Positions 24,201 through 35,130 are shown, counted from the stretch's first letter. The stretch: DNA of 47,842 nt from Tepidimonas charontis (GCF_007556685.1 NZ_VJON01000019.1:1-47842); one strand, 5' to 3'. A program made the numbers and translations. The notes: generated from the letters alone by a model not told the origin.

Positions 24201-25830
24201 GGTGGCGGTGCTCACCCCCGAGGGCCTGATCCAGGACATCAACGATGCCCTGGCGGCGCTGCTGGGTGCGGCCAGCGCCGATCTGCGGGGACGCGCCTGG
24301 CGCGACTTCACCGCCGAGCCCGACCGCGCCGAGGACGCGGTGCAGTGGCAGGCGCTGCTGCGTGGCCAGCCCGTGGCTGCGCTGGAGAAACGCCTGCACG
24401 GCCTGGACGGCACCCAGCACTGGGCGCGCCAATATCTGCACATGGCCCATCACCCCGATCCGGTGGGGACGCTGGTGGTGGCCATGATCGAAAATATCGA
24501 GGACGTCAAAGTCCGCGAGCAAACCATCTTCCGGCAAGCCAACTACGACCCGCTCACCGGACTGCCCAACCGCAATCTGTTTCGCGACCGGCTGGAACAA
24601 ACCCTGCTGCGTGCGCGGCGCGACATGCAGCCGGTCTATGTCATGTTCATCGACCTCGATGGCTTCAAGGAGGTCAATGACGTCTACGGCCATGAAGCCG
24701 GCGATGCGCTGCTGGCCCAAATGGCCGAGCGTTTTCGGCGCGCCGTGCGCGCCAACGACACCGTGGCGCGCTTTGGCGGCGACGAGTTCGTGGTGCTGCT
24801 CGATGGCGCCGAGACCCCGATGGTGGCCGAACGCGTTGGCGACGTGCTGCTGCACGCCGCGCGGCAACCGGTGGAGCTGGCCGGCACCGTACAGCACCTG
24901 ACCGCCAGCATCGGCATCGCGGCCTACCCCAACGATGGCGAGACGGTGGAAGAGCTGCTGCGCATGGCCGACACCGCCATGTACACCGCCAAAAACAGCG
25001 GACGCGATCGGCTGCGCTTTTACTCGCCGCACATGGAAAGCCGCGCCCGCCGTCAGGCCGAGATCAAGGTCGGACTGGAAGAGGCGCTGGCGCAGTCGCA
25101 GTTCGAGCTGCATTTTCAGCCGTTGGTGATGTGGCCGCAACCGCGCGTGGTCGGGGTGGAGGCGCTGCTGCGCTGGCGCCACCCCACCCGCGGCCTGGTG
25201 GCGCCGAGCGAGTTCATCCCCGTGGCCGAGACCACCGGCCAGATTCGGCGCATCGGCGGCTGGGCCCTGCGCGAGGCCGGCCTGCGTGCGCTGGAGGCCG
25301 CCCAACGCTGGGGGCCGCCGTTTCGCGTCTCGATCAACTTGTCGGCGGCGCAGTTTGGCGACGCGGCGTTGGAGGCGTGGCTCAACGAAAGTCAAGGCCT
25401 GCTGCCGCACCTGACCCTGGAAGTGACGGAGTCGACCTGGATGGACGACAACCCGATCACGCAGCGCTGGCTGCAGCGCGTACGCGCCGGTGGCGCTCTG
25501 GTGGCGCTGGACGACTTCGGCACCGGGTACTCGAGTCTGTCGTATCTGATGCGCGCGCCAGTGGACGAACTCAAGATCGACAAGAGCTTCACCGACCACT
25601 TGGGCAGCGGCGGGCCGAGCGAGCGCATCGTCGCGGCGGTGCTGGACGTGGCCCAGGCACTGCGCGCCAGCGTCGTCGTCGAGGGGGTGGAGACGCGGCG
25701 CCAGCTCGACTTTTTGCGAACGATGGGGCCGATGTGCGTGCAAGGCTATTGTTTCGCGCGTCCCATGCCGTGGGAACAACTGGTGGCGTGGATGGATGCC
25801 TTCGACGGGCAGCCGAACGCGGCGCAGTGA
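21295..25830 (+). CDS. CheB-CheR-PAS-GGDEF-EAL multidomain signalling protein
   Basis: A 1511-residue single-chain protein. Domains in order: CheB methylesterase (about 8-190; catalytic Ser in GASAGALE, His in AQHLSG, Asp in SGTGQDGA); CheR methyltransferase (about 205-470; SAM site VGCSTGEEAY); a linker and a strong coiled coil (about 643-720, repeated EELEAANEELESSNEELQ type); about three PAS modules (722-1075); GGDEF (RFGGDEFVVLL near 1160) with an intact I-site (RAND five residues before GGDEF); and EAL (VEALLRW near 1288; DDFGTGYSSL; LKIDKSF). Both c-di-GMP catalytic motifs are intact, so it may make and break c-di-GMP. CheB lacks a receiver domain. It may link chemoreceptor-like methylation to c-di-GMP. 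The start is uncertain: ATG 21295 is preferred over ATG 21220 because a TACAAT box lies at 21224-21229. Confidence 0.92.
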   Translation: MPPRATYPIAILGASAGALEPLRELLAALPGSARLAIIVAQHLSGQEPSALVHLLQSVTPLKVKTAPDGVRPAVGTVLVIPPGCHAEWEHGRLRLYPVPAGASPAPSIDRLLSSAATLGPRVVAIILSGTGQDGAVGARAVRHAGGSVWAEQPQEAPFASMPQAIIARGLADHVDNAAGLGHRLATLAAARVAPTGPASSMAGETDALAALITQVSQHTGIDLADYQKATLRRQFERVMRQEGLPNLAALQRAVERRPELLATLAQSVTIGVTAWLRDPSAFAALRVALRERIAARTTTTLPIRLWSVGCSTGEEAYTLAMLLDDLLRELRRQDDWMVLGTDVNAQAIEQARSGMFDAEGARALPAAWRERYFVRIGQTLRVTPDLRRHCVFTRHDVLRELPFLRMDLAACRNVLIYLQASAKEQVLAKLHFALQPDGLLLLGHSESLTARTRTLFAPVVANEHLWRRREGERRGWRHGSVVMHRAERPATALLGSPARQLRPADRLEADLHETLVQHLLRRHAPPTMLTDREGRLLHVHGDMAAILHWPEGSASAMALPHTVRREWQRDVRLAIQRLLSGTDELELPLPALADMPPQRLLGVRLDVAGDPYLLLSFAPVALPGAATHANVPPADAVDERWRLEQERQLSLIEALEQSQRQLQQLNESLSITSEELEAANEELESSNEELQVSNEELRTLNEELDRSLREQQQLSDLLATVQESLAGAILIIDGQGRLVRYNQHAAEWFGLREQHLGLPLRFDRRRFPWPADLGERLERDSAKAWQQEIEQPNGRYLLHIAPWRTADERHGTVLTVTDMSALQRAEHERLELQTRLSALTDALHEAVLLLQPASGRLLYASARLTEWLGTPNADGAALIERIHPEDRPRVLARWQAQDDDRWTQRYRLLRDGAGILMVQERCSRIRDGSGGERFLAASLLDITDLIELERREAAVRARLQAVWSNPAVGVAVLTPEGLIQDINDALAALLGAASADLRGRAWRDFTAEPDRAEDAVQWQALLRGQPVAALEKRLHGLDGTQHWARQYLHMAHHPDPVGTLVVAMIENIEDVKVREQTIFRQANYDPLTGLPNRNLFRDRLEQTLLRARRDMQPVYVMFIDLDGFKEVNDVYGHEAGDALLAQMAERFRRAVRANDTVARFGGDEFVVLLDGAETPMVAERVGDVLLHAARQPVELAGTVQHLTASIGIAAYPNDGETVEELLRMADTAMYTAKNSGRDRLRFYSPHMESRARRQAEIKVGLEEALAQSQFELHFQPLVMWPQPRVVGVEALLRWRHPTRGLVAPSEFIPVAETTGQIRRIGGWALREAGLRALEAAQRWGPPFRVSINLSAAQFGDAALEAWLNESQGLLPHLTLEVTESTWMDDNPITQRWLQRVRAGGALVALDDFGTGYSSLSYLMRAPVDELKIDKSFTDHLGSGGPSERIVAAVLDVAQALRASVVVEGVETRRQLDFLRTMGPMCVQGYCFARPMPWEQLVAWMDAFDGQPNAAQ

Positions 25831-25883
25831 CGGCGGGGACGACACCCGCTGCCGCGTTGGGTGCCACGGCACCGCGCGTTTCG

Positions 25884-25917
25884 CAAAAAAACGAACACCC
25901 GGCGCGCGGCCGGGTGT
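25884..25917 (-). terminator. Terminator of the tRNA cluster
   Basis: On the minus strand ACACCCGG (25917-25910) pairs perfectly with CCGGGTGT (25902-25895) and is followed by TCG and seven T. It lies 24 bases after the last tRNA-Asp. Confidence 0.85.
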
Positions 25918-25940
25918 CGAGGGTTATGCATAGGATGGGT

Positions 25941-26017
25941 TGGCGGAGCGGACGGGGCTCGAACCCGCGACCCCCGGCGTGACAGGCCGGTATTCTGACC
26001 AACTGAACTACCGCTCC
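25941..26017 (-). tRNA. tRNA-Asp (GTC), copy 1
   Basis: A 77-nt cloverleaf with encoded CCA. The acceptor stem is GGAGCGG with CCGCTCC, the anticodon loop CTGTCAC gives GTC and the T arm contains GGGTTCGAGCCC. It is identical to the copy at 26114 and is last in the cluster. Confidence 0.95.
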
Positions 26018-26021
26018 GAAG

Positions 26022-26097
26022 TGGCGACCCTACGGGGATTCGAACCCCGGTACTCACCGTGAAAGGGTGATGTCCTAGGCCTCTAGACGATAGGGTC
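26022..26097 (-). tRNA. tRNA-Glu (TTC), copy 1
   Basis: A 76-nt cloverleaf with encoded CCA. The anticodon loop CTTTCAC gives TTC and the T arm is CGGGGTTCGAATCCCCG. Four bases separate it from tRNA-Asp copy 1. It is identical to the copy at 26195. Confidence 0.95.
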
Positions 26098-26113
26098 GTC
26101 GATGACAAACGGT

Positions 26114-26190
26114 TGGCGGAGCGGACGGGGCTCGAACCCGCGACCCCCGGCGTGACAGGCCGGTATTCTGACCAACTGAACTACCGCTCC
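26114..26190 (-). tRNA. tRNA-Asp (GTC), copy 2
   Basis: This 77-nt gene matches copy 1 at 25941-26017 base for base and has the same four-base spacer to its tRNA-Glu partner, so the pair was duplicated as a unit. Confidence 0.95.
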
Positions 26191-26194
26191 GAAG

Positions 26195-26270
26195 TGGCGA
26201 CCCTACGGGGATTCGAACCCCGGTACTCACCGTGAAAGGGTGATGTCCTAGGCCTCTAGACGATAGGGTC
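26195..26270 (-). tRNA. tRNA-Glu (TTC), copy 2
   Basis: This 76-nt gene is identical to copy 1 at 26022-26097. It is the first Glu gene after tRNA-Ala in the transcript and lies 220 bases from the end of gltX, which encodes the enzyme that charges it. Confidence 0.95.
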
Positions 26271-26278
26271 TACATTCG

Positions 26279-26354
<76 letters not shown>

Positions 26355-26434
26355 ACGGATACAGACGATGCTTTTAACGCTGACCAGCGTATCGCTCGCG
26401 ATATCACTGACCGTCGTGCATCGACAAGGCCTGC

Positions 26435-26440
26435 ATTATA
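26435..26440 (-). promoter_or_regulatory. Perfect -10 box for the tRNA cluster
   Basis: TATAAT on the minus strand lies about 80 bases ahead of tRNA-Ala, followed by a GC-rich discriminator (GCAGGCC) typical of stringently controlled tRNA promoters. The -35 region is weak. Apart from this I see nothing in the 136-base gap between gltX and tRNA-Ala. Confidence 0.55.
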
Positions 26441-26490
26441 GCCATATTTCGTTCTGCCTTCGGCCGTGAGCCGGTGTTTTTTTGTATCCG

Positions 26491-27894
26491 TCACACGGCC
26501 GCCAGACGCGCCAACACATCCTCGCGGCGGTGCAGCGCCAGCACCGCGTCCAGCGACGGCGTCTGCGGCGTACCCATGACGAGCACGCGCACCGGCATGG
26601 CCAGCTGGGGCATCTTGAGCCCGTGCGCCGCCAGCGTGGCCTTGACGGCGGCGTTGATGTCGGCCGCGTGCCATGGCACATCGCCCAAGCGCGCGGCCAG
26701 CTCGCGCAAGGCCGGGCGCACCGCGTCGGTAACGTAATGGGACAGATCCTCGGCGCGTGGCGTCGGCGCCGCGTAGTACGGCTGTGCCCAGTCGGCCAGT
26801 GCTACCGTGGTGTCGCAGCGCTCCTTGAACAGACCGCAGATGGCCGGCAGGCGCGCGTCGGCCTGCAGCCCCCGGCGCGCCAGCTGCTCGGCCACCAGCG
26901 GCGCCAGGCGTTCGTCGGGCGTCATTTTCAGGTGCTGGGCGTTGACCCAGCGCAGCTTGGCTTCATCGAACTGCGCTGCGCTACGCCCCAGATGGTCCAG
27001 GTCGAACCACTGCAAAAATTGCTCACGCGTGAAGATTTCGTCGTCCCCGTGGCTCCAGCCCAGACGCGCCAGATAGTTGATCATCGCATCGGGCAAAAAG
27101 CCGGCGTCGCGGTACCAGGTCACCGGTTTGGCGCCATGGCGCTTGCTCATCTTTTCGCCCTGCTCGTTGAGCACCGTGGGCAGGTGCGCGTACACCGGTG
27201 GCTCGTGGCCAAGCGCGCGGATGATGTTGATTTGGCGCGGCGTGTTGTTGACGTGGTCGTCACCGCGGATGACGTGCGTGATGCGCATGTCGATGTCGTC
27301 CACCACCACGCAAAAGTTGTAGGTGGGGGTGCCGATGTCGCCCAGCGGTGCCTGGCGCGCGATGACTAGGTCGTCGAGCTCGTCGTTGCGGATTTCCACC
27401 CGGCCCTTGACCTTGTCGTCCCACACCACGCTGCCATGGGTGGGATTGCGAAAGCGGATGACGGGTTGCACACCCTCCGGAATCGGCGGCAGGGTCTTGC
27501 CCGGCTCCGGACGCCAGGTGCCGTCGTAGCGCGGCTTGAGCTTGGCCGCCATCTGGCGCTCGCGCAGCGCCTCGAGCTCGGCCGGTGTCATATAACAGTG
27601 GTAGGCGAGCCCGGCTTGCAGCATCTCGCCGATCACTTGCTTGTAGCGCGCCATGCGTTGCATCTGGTAGTACGGCCCCTCGTCAGGGGTCAGGCCCAAC
27701 CACGCCATCGCCTCCAGGATGACGTCCACCGCGGCTTGGGTGGAACGCTCCTGGTCGGTGTCTTCGATGCGCAAAATGAAGTCGCCGCCATTGGCGCGGG
27801 CAAACGCCCACGGATACAGCGCCGAGCGGATGTTGCCCAGATGGATGAAGCCGGTGGGCGACGGGGCAAAACGGGTGCGGATGCGTGTGCTCAT
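26491..27894 (-). CDS. gltX: Glutamyl-tRNA synthetase
   Basis: A 467-residue class I synthetase that attaches glutamate to tRNA-Glu. The HIGH-type motif is in [20 protein letters not shown] (about 8-27) and KMSKR in [16 protein letters not shown] (about 243-258). IEDTDQERS follows the first motif. The C-terminal half (about 330-467) is the helical anticodon-binding domain. It is the last gene of the run folC-dedD-cvpA-purF-metZ-gltX, 22 bases after metZ, and the tRNA-Glu genes lie just downstream. Confidence 0.97.
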   Translation of the reverse strand: MSTRIRTRFAPSPTGFIHLGNIRSALYPWAFARANGGDFILRIEDTDQERSTQAAVDVILEAMAWLGLTPDEGPYYQMQRMARYKQVIGEMLQAGLAYHCYMTPAELEALRERQMAAKLKPRYDGTWRPEPGKTLPPIPEGVQPVIRFRNPTHGSVVWDDKVKGRVEIRNDELDDLVIARQAPLGDIGTPTYNFCVVVDDIDMRITHVIRGDDHVNNTPRQINIIRALGHEPPVYAHLPTVLNEQGEKMSKRHGAKPVTWYRDAGFLPDAMINYLARLGWSHGDDEIFTREQFLQWFDLDHLGRSAAQFDEAKLRWVNAQHLKMTPDERLAPLVAEQLARRGLQADARLPAICGLFKERCDTTVALADWAQPYYAAPTPRAEDLSHYVTDAVRPALRELAARLGDVPWHAADINAAVKATLAAHGLKMPQLAMPVRVLVMGTPQTPSLDAVLALHRREDVLARLAAV

Positions 27895-27916
27895 GATGTC
27901 CAGGGTGGGCGGGCTT

Positions 27917-29137
27917 TCAGTGCAGCGCGTCCAGCCCGCGGGCCAGGTCGGCCGTGATGTCGTCGATGTGCTCCAGTCCGACGGAGACGCGGATCAGGCC
28001 CTGCGAGATGCCTGCGGCTTGGCGCTGCGCCTCGGTCAGCCGCCCGTGCGAGGTGCTGGCCGGGTGCGAACAGAGGGTTTTGGTATCTCCCAGATTGGTC
28101 GACAGCGACAGGGTGCGCAGCGCGTCGAGCACGGCGAACGCGCGCGCGCGCGCCTGCTCGGGGCCGTCGGCACGCACGTCGAAGGCAACGATGGCGCCGC
28201 CGCAGCCCGACTGCTGGCGCATGGCCAGCGCATGCTGCGGATGGCTGGGCAAGCCGGGGTAGTACACGCGCGCCACCGCGGGGTGCGCCTGCAGCCAGTG
28301 TGCCAGCTGCAAGGCCGTGGCACTTTGCGCCCGCAGTCGCAGGTGCAGCGTCTCCAAGCCCTTGAGCACCACCCAGGCGTTGAAGGGCGCCAAGGTCATA
28401 CCAGCGCTGCGCAGCACCGGCAAAAACGTCTCGTCGATGAGCGCGCGGCGCGCGCACAGTGCGCCCGCCATCACCCGGCCCTGCCCGTCCAGATATTTGG
28501 TGCCGGAGTGCACCACGATGTCCGCCCCCAACGCCGCCGGCCGCTGCAGCGCCGGCGTGGCGAAGCAGTTGTCCACCGCCAGCCAAGCTCCGGCGCGGTG
28601 CGCGATGTCGGCCAGCGCCGCGATGTCGCACACCTCGGTGAGCGGGTTGGTGGGGGTCTCGGCCAGCAGCAGGCGAGTTTCGGGCCGAACGGCAGCGCGC
28701 CACGCATCGATATCGGCCTGCGGCACGAAGGTGGCCTGCACGCCAAACTTGGCCATGTCGGTGCCGATGAGGCGGATGGTGGCGCCAAACATCGAGCGCG
28801 AGCACACGATGTGGTCACCCGCCTTGAGCAAGCCCAGACAAAGCATCAGGATGGCAGCCATGCCCGAGCTGGTGGCAATCGCCGCCTCCGTACCTTCCAG
28901 CGCCGCCAGCCGCTGCTCGAAGCTGGTGGTGGTTGGGTTGCCATAACGGGCATAGGTGTAGCCCTCTTCCTGGCCGGCGAAGCGCGCCGCCGCCGCCTCG
29001 GCACTGGGCTGCACGAAGCCGCTGGTCAAAAACAGCGCCTCGGCGTTTTCACCGTAGGGGGTACGGGGCACGGCCACACGCACGGCCGCCGTCTCGGCGT
29101 GCCAGTGCGGCGTTGCCGCCGCGGACTCCTCGGCCAT
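27917..29137 (-). CDS. metZ: O-succinylhomoserine sulfhydrylase
   Basis: A 406-residue PLP enzyme of the Cys/Met metabolism family that makes homocysteine directly from O-succinylhomoserine and sulfide. Motifs seen: [55 protein letters not shown]; the PLP lysine in [12 protein letters not shown] (about 205); and the C-terminal [20 protein letters not shown]. It is placed directly after purF (2-base gap), which is the usual metZ position in beta- and gammaproteobacteria and favours metZ over metB or metY. Confidence 0.92.
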   Translation of the reverse strand: MAEESAAATPHWHAETAAVRVAVPRTPYGENAEALFLTSGFVQPSAEAAAARFAGQEEGYTYARYGNPTTTSFEQRLAALEGTEAAIATSSGMAAILMLCLGLLKAGDHIVCSRSMFGATIRLIGTDMAKFGVQATFVPQADIDAWRAAVRPETRLLLAETPTNPLTEVCDIAALADIAHRAGAWLAVDNCFATPALQRPAALGADIVVHSGTKYLDGQGRVMAGALCARRALIDETFLPVLRSAGMTLAPFNAWVVLKGLETLHLRLRAQSATALQLAHWLQAHPAVARVYYPGLPSHPQHALAMRQQSGCGGAIVAFDVRADGPEQARARAFAVLDALRTLSLSTNLGDTKTLCSHPASTSHGRLTEAQRQAAGISQGLIRVSVGLEHIDDITADLARGLDALH

Positions 29138-29139
29138 GC

Positions 29140-30663
<1,524 letters not shown>

Positions 30664-30681
30664 GTCGATGTCCTTCTTCGA

Positions 30682-31167
30682 TCACGGTAAAACCTGCGCC
30701 ACCGGCAGCGGCGCGAGCTGTGCGATGAGCGACAGCCCTTGCTCCAGCCAACGCGCCCCCTGCGCTTGCTCCCACTGCGGATGATCGGCCCACGGCGTCC
30801 ACTGCAACGCCGCGGCCAGCGCCAGCAACAGCAACACGCCGCGCGCCGCACCAAACAGCGCCCCGAGGGTGCGATCGATGGGCCGCACACCCACGGCCTG
30901 CGCGCCGCGTTGCGCCGCCCACGCCAGCAGCCCCCCGGCGAAGACGGTGACGATGAACAAGGCAGCGAAGGCCAGCAACCAACGCCACGTCGGACTCCAG
31001 TGCGGCACAGGCAACCACTGCGCGAGTGGATCGGCCCCGTGCCGCGCGACGAAATACGCCGCCACCCACGCCAGCAGCGCCAAAACTTCATACAACAGAC
31101 CGCGCCACAGCCCCAGCACGATCGACGCCGCCAGCACGCACGACAAAGCCACGTCCACCGGCATCAT
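30682..31167 (-). CDS. cvpA: CvpA family inner membrane protein
   Basis: A 161-residue protein with about four membrane helices (PVDVALSCVLAASIVLGLWRG, LLYEVLALLAWVAAYFVA, WLLAFAALFIVTVFAGGLLA, ALFGAARGVLLLLALAAAL). The RTLGALFGAARG segment is the family hallmark. CvpA was named for colicin V production and is tied to envelope stress and purF expression. There are two adjacent ATGs (31167 and 31164). It lies between dedD and purF, the usual order. Confidence 0.93.
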   Translation of the reverse strand: MMPVDVALSCVLAASIVLGLWRGLLYEVLALLAWVAAYFVARHGADPLAQWLPVPHWSPTWRWLLAFAALFIVTVFAGGLLAWAAQRGAQAVGVRPIDRTLGALFGAARGVLLLLALAAALQWTPWADHPQWEQAQGARWLEQGLSLIAQLAPLPVAQVLP

Positions 31168-31170
31168 GGT

Positions 31171-31932
31171 TCACAGGGTCAAAATCGCCGCCGGCAAACC
31201 CAGCGCCTTGACTTTTTCGGCCACCCGCTCGGCCTCGGCGCGCGAATCGAACGGCCCCACGCGCACGCGGATGCGCTTGCCCTGCGGGGTTTCGGCCACG
31301 TGGGTGTAGGTTTTCAGGCCGGCACGCTCCAGGCGCTGGCGCACCTCCTGGGCCCGCGCCGCTTCGGCAAACGCACCGACTTGGACGACCACGCGCACCT
31401 TGGCGGCGTCGGTGGCACGCTCGGCGGCGGCCGGTGTCGGGCCGGACGCGGCAGGTGCCCCCGAGGCAGCGCCGCCGACTGCGCCAGCCCCCTGGGCCGC
31501 CGCACCGGCGGCCGGTTGCGCCGCAGCCGCGGGAGCAACGGCTGACGAGAGCTGCTCGCGCACGGTGCCAGCGGGCGCGCCGGATGACGGCGCCGCACCG
31601 CGCGCATCGGCGCTGGGGCCCTGGGCAGCGGTGGTGCCATCGACATTGCCTGCATCGGTGGTACGGGTTGCCGCATCCGGCGCGGCCGTGGGTGATGCCA
31701 AGGCCGGCACGGCGTCACGCGCCGGGATGTCGATGATGACGTCCTCGGGCAGCGGGCGCGGCTCATGCTCCAGCACCGCGGGCAGGATGAAGACTGCGGC
31801 CAGCACCAGCACCGCCGCGCCGATGAGCCGCCGGCGCGCCTGCCGGCGCAGGGTCTCGACCGAGGGCGGCGCCTCGCGGCTGGCCCCGGCGGATGGGGAC
31901 GACGAGCCGGAACCGGAGCGAAGTGCAAACAT
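31171..31932 (-). CDS. dedD: SPOR-domain cell division protein (DedD-like)
   Basis: A 253-residue protein. A short cytoplasmic part (1-34) precedes one membrane helix (about 35-53, RLIGAAVLVLAAVFILPAVL) and a long Ala/Pro/Thr-rich periplasmic linker (about 60-175). A C-terminal SPOR domain (about 178-252) includes VVQVGAFAEAARAQEVRQRL and RIRVRVGPFDSRAEAERV. SPOR domains bind denuded septal peptidoglycan. It sits three bases from folC and from cvpA, so it is cotranscribed with both. Confidence 0.9.
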   Translation of the reverse strand: MFALRSGSGSSSPSAGASREAPPSVETLRRQARRRLIGAAVLVLAAVFILPAVLEHEPRPLPEDVIIDIPARDAVPALASPTAAPDAATRTTDAGNVDGTTAAQGPSADARGAAPSSGAPAGTVREQLSSAVAPAAAAQPAAGAAAQGAGAVGGAASGAPAASGPTPAAAERATDAAKVRVVVQVGAFAEAARAQEVRQRLERAGLKTYTHVAETPQGKRIRVRVGPFDSRAEAERVAEKVKALGLPAAILTL

Positions 31933-31935
31933 GCG

Positions 31936-33285
31936 TCAGCCCTGCAGGTGCTTGGCGCCCAGGCGCGGCAACCCCTGTTGCAGCACGCCACCGACCGTGT
32001 AAAAAGATCCCGAGACCACGATTCTACCAGCCGGGTTGGCTGCGGCCAGCGCAGCCTGCAAGGCCGGCCCTGCCCCCCCGTGGCAGTGGGCCACGGCGTC
32101 GCGGCGACGCGTCAACGCCCGCCACTGGGCGTGCAACGCTTCGGCCGTGGCCGCGCGCTCGGTTGGTAAATCGCAAAAATGCCACACGTCCACCAGCGCG
32201 TCGAGGCGCTGCAGCATCGGTTCCAGGTCCTTGTCGGCCATGGCGCCAAACACCATCTGCGTTTGCGGGTAAAAGCCCATCGCATCCAGGCTTTCGGCCA
32301 AAGCGGCCACCGCATGCGGGTTGTGCGCCACATCCAGCACCAGCACAGGCTGCCCGGGCACGATCTGAAAGCGTCCCGGCCATTGCACCATCGCCAACCC
32401 CTGCCGCACCGCCTGCGCCACCACCGGCAGCCGCGGGTGCAGGGCTTCTACCGCTGCCAGCACGCCAGCGGCATTGACGAGCTGATTGGCCCCGCGCAAA
32501 GCGGGCGGTGCCAGCCCCGCGTAGCGCCGCCCCCGCCCCTGCCACGTCCATTGCTGGCGGTCGCCGCTGTAGTGAAAATCGCGCCCCGCCAACCAAAGAT
32601 CGGCGCCGATTTCGAGCGCGCGATCGAGGACGCTGCGCGGCGGTGCCGGATCGGAGACCACCGCGGGCCGGCCGGTGCGCAAAATCCCCGCCTTCTCATA
32701 GCCGATGGTCTCGCGGTCGGGACCGAGGAAGGCCATGTGGTCGAGGTCGATGCTGGTGATGATGGCGCAATCCGCGTCCCACAGATTGACCGCGTCCAAC
32801 CGCCCGCCCATCCCCACCTCCAGGATCAGGACGTCGGGCCGCCGTGCCAGCAGCGCGTGCACCAGCGCCAGCGTCGTAAATTCGAAATAGGACAAAGGGA
32901 CGACTTCGCCGGCGCAGCGGGCGGCTTGGACCGCAGCGAAAGACGGCGTCAGGTCGACCGCCGACATCGGCTCACCGTCCAGGCGTGCGCGCTCCTCGAA
33001 ATGCACCAGATGCGGGGAGGTGTAGAGCGCGGTGCGGTAGCCGCCGTGCCGGTAAATCGACTCCAGCATCGCACAGGTCGAGCCCTTGCCATTGGTGCCG
33101 GCAACGGTGACGACCGGGCAGCGCGGCTGCAGGGCTGCGCCCAGCCGCTGCGCCACCGCCCGTACCCGCTCCAGGCCCAGCGTGATGCGTTGGCCGTGCA
33201 GGGCTTCCAGGTAGGCCAGCCAATCGCTCAACGGCGCGTTGGCGCCGGGAGCGGTCGAGGCGGCGTGCGCCGTGGGTTCGGACAT
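31936..33285 (-). CDS. folC: Bifunctional folylpolyglutamate / dihydrofolate synthase
   Basis: A 449-residue Mur-ligase-type enzyme that adds glutamate to folates. The P-loop is VTVAGTNGKGSTCAMLES (about 63-80), followed by YTSPHLVHFEERARLDG. The central motif EVGMGGRLDAVNLWDADCAI and the DVAHNPHAVAALAE near the C-terminal domain are typical. ATG 33285 (MSEPTAHAAST) is chosen because the family begins there; the open frame runs on to 33855 without homology. It is divergent from pgi with 171 bases between and is first in the run toward gltX. Confidence 0.94.
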   Translation of the reverse strand: MSEPTAHAASTAPGANAPLSDWLAYLEALHGQRITLGLERVRAVAQRLGAALQPRCPVVTVAGTNGKGSTCAMLESIYRHGGYRTALYTSPHLVHFEERARLDGEPMSAVDLTPSFAAVQAARCAGEVVPLSYFEFTTLALVHALLARRPDVLILEVGMGGRLDAVNLWDADCAIITSIDLDHMAFLGPDRETIGYEKAGILRTGRPAVVSDPAPPRSVLDRALEIGADLWLAGRDFHYSGDRQQWTWQGRGRRYAGLAPPALRGANQLVNAAGVLAAVEALHPRLPVVAQAVRQGLAMVQWPGRFQIVPGQPVLVLDVAHNPHAVAALAESLDAMGFYPQTQMVFGAMADKDLEPMLQRLDALVDVWHFCDLPTERAATAEALHAQWRALTRRRDAVAHCHGGAGPALQAALAAANPAGRIVVSGSFYTVGGVLQQGLPRLGAKHLQG

Positions 33286-33456
33286 TGGATGCAACTTGGG
33301 GTGTGGTGGAACGCAGCGCGACCTCGGCCGGGCACGCCGCAGCCGAGGCGACGCACTATTTTCGCACTCCATGCCGCCCCCAGGGTTGCGGCGCGCGCCG
33401 CCATCGGTCCGCGCTGCCCGACAATCACGGCTACCAACGACGATGTGATCGAGCCC

Positions 33457-35082
33457 ATGATTTCCAGCAAGCCTTCTGTCACACCCGCCATCGCTTCCCC
33501 GCCGACCTCCCCCCCCGCGCAGCGCCCCACCTGGCAACGTCTGCAACGGCTGGCTGCCAACGGCGTGCCGCACCTGCGCGAGCTGCTGTGCGACAGCGGC
33601 GCCCGCCGTGCCGAGCGCCTGCATTGGCACGCCGCCGGCATCACGCTGGACGCCACCCACCAGGCCGTCACGCATGAGGTGCTCGACGCACTGCTGGCAC
33701 TGGCTGCAGAAAGCAGCGTGCGCGAGCAGGCAGCGGCACTGGCACGCGGCGAGATCGTCAACCCCACCGAGGGAAGGGCCGCGCTGCATGTGGCGCTGCG
33801 CGCACCCGGCAACGCCACGGGGCCGTGGAGCGCCGATATCGCCGCCGCGGTCCACGCTGAGCGCGAGCGCTTTTTGGCTGCCGCCGAACGCATTCGCACC
33901 CAGCGCTGGCAGGGGGCCACCGGCGAGTCCATCACCGATGTCGTGAACCTGGGTATCGGCGGCTCGGACCTGGGGCCGCGCACCGCGGTGCAGGCGCTAC
34001 AGGCCCTCGTGCACCCAACGGTGCGGGTGCATTTCGTCTCCAATCCGGACGCCTGGACGCTGTACCGCGTGCTGCGCCAGTGCACGCCGGCCCGCACCCT
34101 CTTCATCGTCCAGAGCAAGACGTTCACCACAGCCGAGACCCTGCAACTGGCCGCTTCGGCGCGGCGCTGGCTGGCCGACGGCGGCATCGCGGCCGACGTG
34201 CAACGCGCCCACCTGCTGGCCGTCACGGCCGCGCCGGCGTTGGCGGCGGCACAGGGCTATGCGCCCGAACACACCTTCCGTATCTGGGACTGGGTGGGCG
34301 GACGCTACTCGGTGTGGTCGGCCATCGGGCTGCCGCTGGCCATTGCCATCGGCGCCGAGGCGTTTCGCGCCTTGCTGGATGGCGCGCACGCGATGGACCG
34401 CCACTTCTGGGAGTCGCCGCCCGCGCGCAACCTGCCGCTGGCGCTGGCGCTGCTGGGTGTGTGGAACCGCAACTTTTTGGGTTGCCCCACACACCTGTTG
34501 GCCATCTACAGCAGCCGGCTCGCCACCCTGGCGCACCATCTGCAACAACTGGAGATGGAGTCCAACGGCAAATCGGTCCACATCGATGGCACGCCTTGCG
34601 CCATCGACACCGGCCCCATCGTCTGGGGGGGGTCCGGCATCGACGGCCAGCACGCGTATTTTCAGCTGCTGCACCAAGGCCGCCACCGGGTGCCGGTGGA
34701 CTTCATCGGCGTGCAGCAAGACGACACCCCGCTGCCGTTGGCGGCTGACCACCAGCGCCTGGTGCAGCTGAGTTTGCGCGCGCAGGCGCGCGCGCTGGCG
34801 CTGGGGCGTGACGACGCGGCCACCGCGGCCGAGCTGCGCGCTGCCGGTCTGCCGCCTGATCAGGTGCAGGCGCTCACGCCGCACCGGCGCTTTGCCGGCA
34901 ACGTGCCCAGCAACATCCTGTGGCTGGAGGCGCTGACGCCGCGCACGCTGGGGGCGTTGCTGGCGGCCTACGAGCACAAGGTCTTTTGCCAAGCGGCCAT
35001 CTGGCGCGTCAACCCCTTCGATCAATGGGGCGTGGAACTGGGCAAGGCGATACTGCGCCAACTGCAAAATTCACCGGCGTGA
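33457..35082 (+). CDS. pgi: Glucose-6-phosphate isomerase
   Basis: A 541-residue enzyme that interconverts glucose 6-phosphate and fructose 6-phosphate. Signatures: DVVNLGIGGSDLGPRTAVQA (about 153-172), VQSKTFTTAETL, the catalytic Glu in LEMESNGKSV (about 365), GNVPSNILWLEALTPRTLGA and EHKVFCQAAIWRVNPFDQWG. ATG 33457 opens MISSKPSVTPAIA and follows a GAG-containing weak site. It is followed by ppc 48 bases downstream. Confidence 0.96.
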   Translation: MISSKPSVTPAIASPPTSPPAQRPTWQRLQRLAANGVPHLRELLCDSGARRAERLHWHAAGITLDATHQAVTHEVLDALLALAAESSVREQAAALARGEIVNPTEGRAALHVALRAPGNATGPWSADIAAAVHAERERFLAAAERIRTQRWQGATGESITDVVNLGIGGSDLGPRTAVQALQALVHPTVRVHFVSNPDAWTLYRVLRQCTPARTLFIVQSKTFTTAETLQLAASARRWLADGGIAADVQRAHLLAVTAAPALAAAQGYAPEHTFRIWDWVGGRYSVWSAIGLPLAIAIGAEAFRALLDGAHAMDRHFWESPPARNLPLALALLGVWNRNFLGCPTHLLAIYSSRLATLAHHLQQLEMESNGKSVHIDGTPCAIDTGPIVWGGSGIDGQHAYFQLLHQGRHRVPVDFIGVQQDDTPLPLAADHQRLVQLSLRAQARALALGRDDAATAAELRAAGLPPDQVQALTPHRRFAGNVPSNILWLEALTPRTLGALLAAYEHKVFCQAAIWRVNPFDQWGVELGKAILRQLQNSPA

Positions 35083-35130
35083 GCGTATAGACTGTCGGGT
35101 ATATCGACTCGATGCACCCTCTTTCCGCGC

